DNA of 64,000 bases from Pseudomonadota bacterium. GTDB lineage: Bacteria; Pseudomonadota; Alphaproteobacteria; Acetobacterales; Acetobacteraceae. A program made the position numbers and the translations under genes. The notes under the pieces were generated by a model. It did no database searches, was not told where the DNA came from, and was given only the letters and a program-made list of their open reading frames with translations. Shown here one piece after another: positions 63,189-64,000 of the stretch (within the stretch, counting starts at the first letter, position 1; each line of letters opens with the position of its first letter). The stretch lies in the NCBI GenBank assembly GCA_019351895.1, contig JABBOH010000016.1, positions 34,952 through 98,951 on the forward strand, read 5' to 3'.

Positions 63189-64000
63189 TCAATATTCCAG
63201 CACGACGAGGCCGCCAGCGCCTTGGCCGCCGTTGCCCGGGCTGTTGTAGACGCCACCGGCGCCCGACCCGGGTGCCTGACCGTTCAGCGCGGGGTTGCCT
63301 GCGGTCGAGGCGCGCCCGCCGCCGCCCATTATGCTTTCGCCGCCGTGGCCGCCGATGACGATGGATCCGTTCTGACCGTCGGCACCGTAGCCGCCGAGCC
63401 CTGCAAGCTCGCCGCCGCTGCCTTGGCCGCCGCCGCCGCCGGGTGTCGACGTGAAACTCGTGAATTGGCCGCCTCCGCCGCCGGTGGCGCTGCAGAAGAT
63501 GCCGAAACTCGAAGTGCCGCCGGAGCCGCCCGGGTGACCTGCACCGCCCCCAGTACCGCCTGCGCCGGCTGCGACAGCGATGGCGCTGCCGGGAGTGACC
63601 ACGAAGGTGCCGCTGGAGAACCCGCCTGCGCCGCCGCCCGCGGCCGCGTAGGTGCCGTCCGTGCCGCCGCCGCCGCCGCCGCCGCCGATCACGGTCGCCC
63701 GGATCAACGTCACGCCGAGGGGCACCGTGAAGGTGGCGCTCGCAGCGAGCGCGATGCGCCGCGAGAATCCTGGCGTCAAAGATGGCAGCTTGAAGTTGAC
63801 GAAGGGCGAGGCGGGATGGACAGCGATGTTCGCCGCCGTGATGGCGCTCTGGCCGTTGTTGACCGTGATGAGATAGAGGCCGGACCAGCCGCTATCGACC
63901 GCGGGCGCCGTCTCCGTGCCGGTGTTGCCGGCGGCTCCGGCTTTCAGCTGCAACTGCACGCGCTCGATCCGCTGCGTATTCTGCGCAACGCCGGAGTTAG
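63189..64000 (-). CDS. Glycine-rich phage tail fibre protein, partial (5' end outside window)
   Basis: At least 269 codons, open to the window edge (upstream residues read NSGVAQNTQRIERVQLQLKA), so the gene starts beyond 64000. After a beta-type N-terminal region the protein becomes very glycine-rich (from about residue 100 of the visible part, GGGGGGGGTDGTYAAAGGGAGG), typical of a polyglycine-type-II fibre core as in phage fibre tips. It ends GGLVVLEY. The GC-rich glycine codons give many simple repeats around 63380-63680. Confidence 0.75.
   Translation of the reverse strand, partial: NSGVAQNTQRIERVQLQLKAGAAGNTGTETAPAVDSGWSGLYLITVNNGQSAITAANIAVHPASPFVNFKLPSLTPGFSRRIALAASATFTVPLGVTLIRATVIGGGGGGGGTDGTYAAAGGGAGGFSSGTFVVTPGSAIAVAAGAGGTGGGAGHPGGSGGTSSFGIFCSATGGGGGQFTSFTSTPGGGGGQGSGGELAGLGGYGADGQNGSIVIGGHGGESIMGGGGRASTAGNPALNGQAPGSGAGGVYNSPGNGGQGAGGLVVLEY

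Larger units (their letters stand above)
53076..64000. mobile_element. Prophage or phage-derived tail gene block (partial)
   Basis: From the scpA end to the window edge, nine of ten genes are on the minus strand and encode phage structural or lysis-type proteins: Gly-rich fibre, fibre-tail adaptor, beta-helix spike, lipoprotein, second fibre, contractile tail sheath, esterase fibre and two small membrane proteins. The contractile sheath means a myovirus or a tailocin-like particle. No integrase, terminase or capsid gene is inside the window; the element continues past 64000. The left boundary is put at the 53076-53111 junction; I saw no clear attachment repeat because the other end is missing. 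Confidence 0.8.

Overview
The window comes from a high-GC alphaproteobacterial chromosome. The gene order tsf-pyrH-frr-uppS-cdsA-dxr-rseP-bamA-ompH-lpxD-fabZ-lpxA-lpxI, the block rpoD-dnaG-yqeY-carA-carB-greA, a cobalamin-dependent ribonucleotide reductase and a UPF0262 protein together suggest Rhodospirillales, most likely Acetobacteraceae. The species cannot be named from the sequence alone.

Region 1 (1-12.5 kb) is a co-directional envelope cluster. It ends translation-factor genes (tsf, frr), makes UMP (pyrH), undecaprenyl diphosphate (uppS), CDP-diacylglycerol (cdsA) and MEP-pathway isoprenoid (dxr), supplies a site-2 protease (rseP), builds outer-membrane proteins (bamA, ompH/skp) and performs early lipid A synthesis (lpxD, fabZ, lpxA, lpxI). 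lpxB is not present after lpxI. Region 2 (12.6-26.3 kb) is housekeeping metabolism: gloA, nrdJ with a possible NrdR box, an LpxO-like hydroxylase with a nitroreductase and an adenosine deaminase, a flavoprotein, an AI-2E family permease, cysK divergent from a rhodanese, and a minus-strand run of UPF0262, mtnA and a DUF2272 lipoprotein. Region 3 (26.3-29.9 kb) holds a gene-poor 755-base stretch, a histone-H1-like Ala/Lys/Arg/Thr repeat protein with a clear terminator, a glycosyltransferase and an acetyltransferase.

Region 4 (29.9-41 kb) carries rpoD, dnaG and yqeY on the minus strand, divergent from carA-carB, followed by greA and ilvA. Here carA is extended at its N-terminus by an in-frame helix-turn-helix domain. 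Two copies of the palindrome GGGAA-N5-TTCCC lie just upstream, one of them between a recognisable -35 and -10, so this pyrimidine/arginine enzyme may control its own gene. Region 5 (41.2-45.6 kb) contains a LacI regulator, a BenE permease, a His-rich PadR regulator of the nickel-responsive YqjI type with twin direct-repeat operators, a DUF2218 protein and a metallo-hydrolase. Region 6 (45.6-53.1 kb) is xth, erpA, dgt, argS, a SPOR protein, nagZ, an M50 protease and scpA.

Region 7 (about 53.1 kb to the window end) is a prophage or phage-derived tail block, mostly on the minus strand. It begins directly at the 3' end of scpA, where scpB would usually follow. It encodes a Gly-rich fibre, a fibre-tail adaptor, a beta-helix tail spike, a lipoprotein, a second fibre, a contractile tail sheath, a fibre with a predicted SGNH esterase, and two membrane proteins. 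Its virion proteins share modules: one ungapped 101-residue C-terminal domain is present on both the sheath and a fibre, and one N-terminal module is present on both a fibre and the spike. No tRNA, rRNA, CRISPR array, integrase or transposase was seen in the window.
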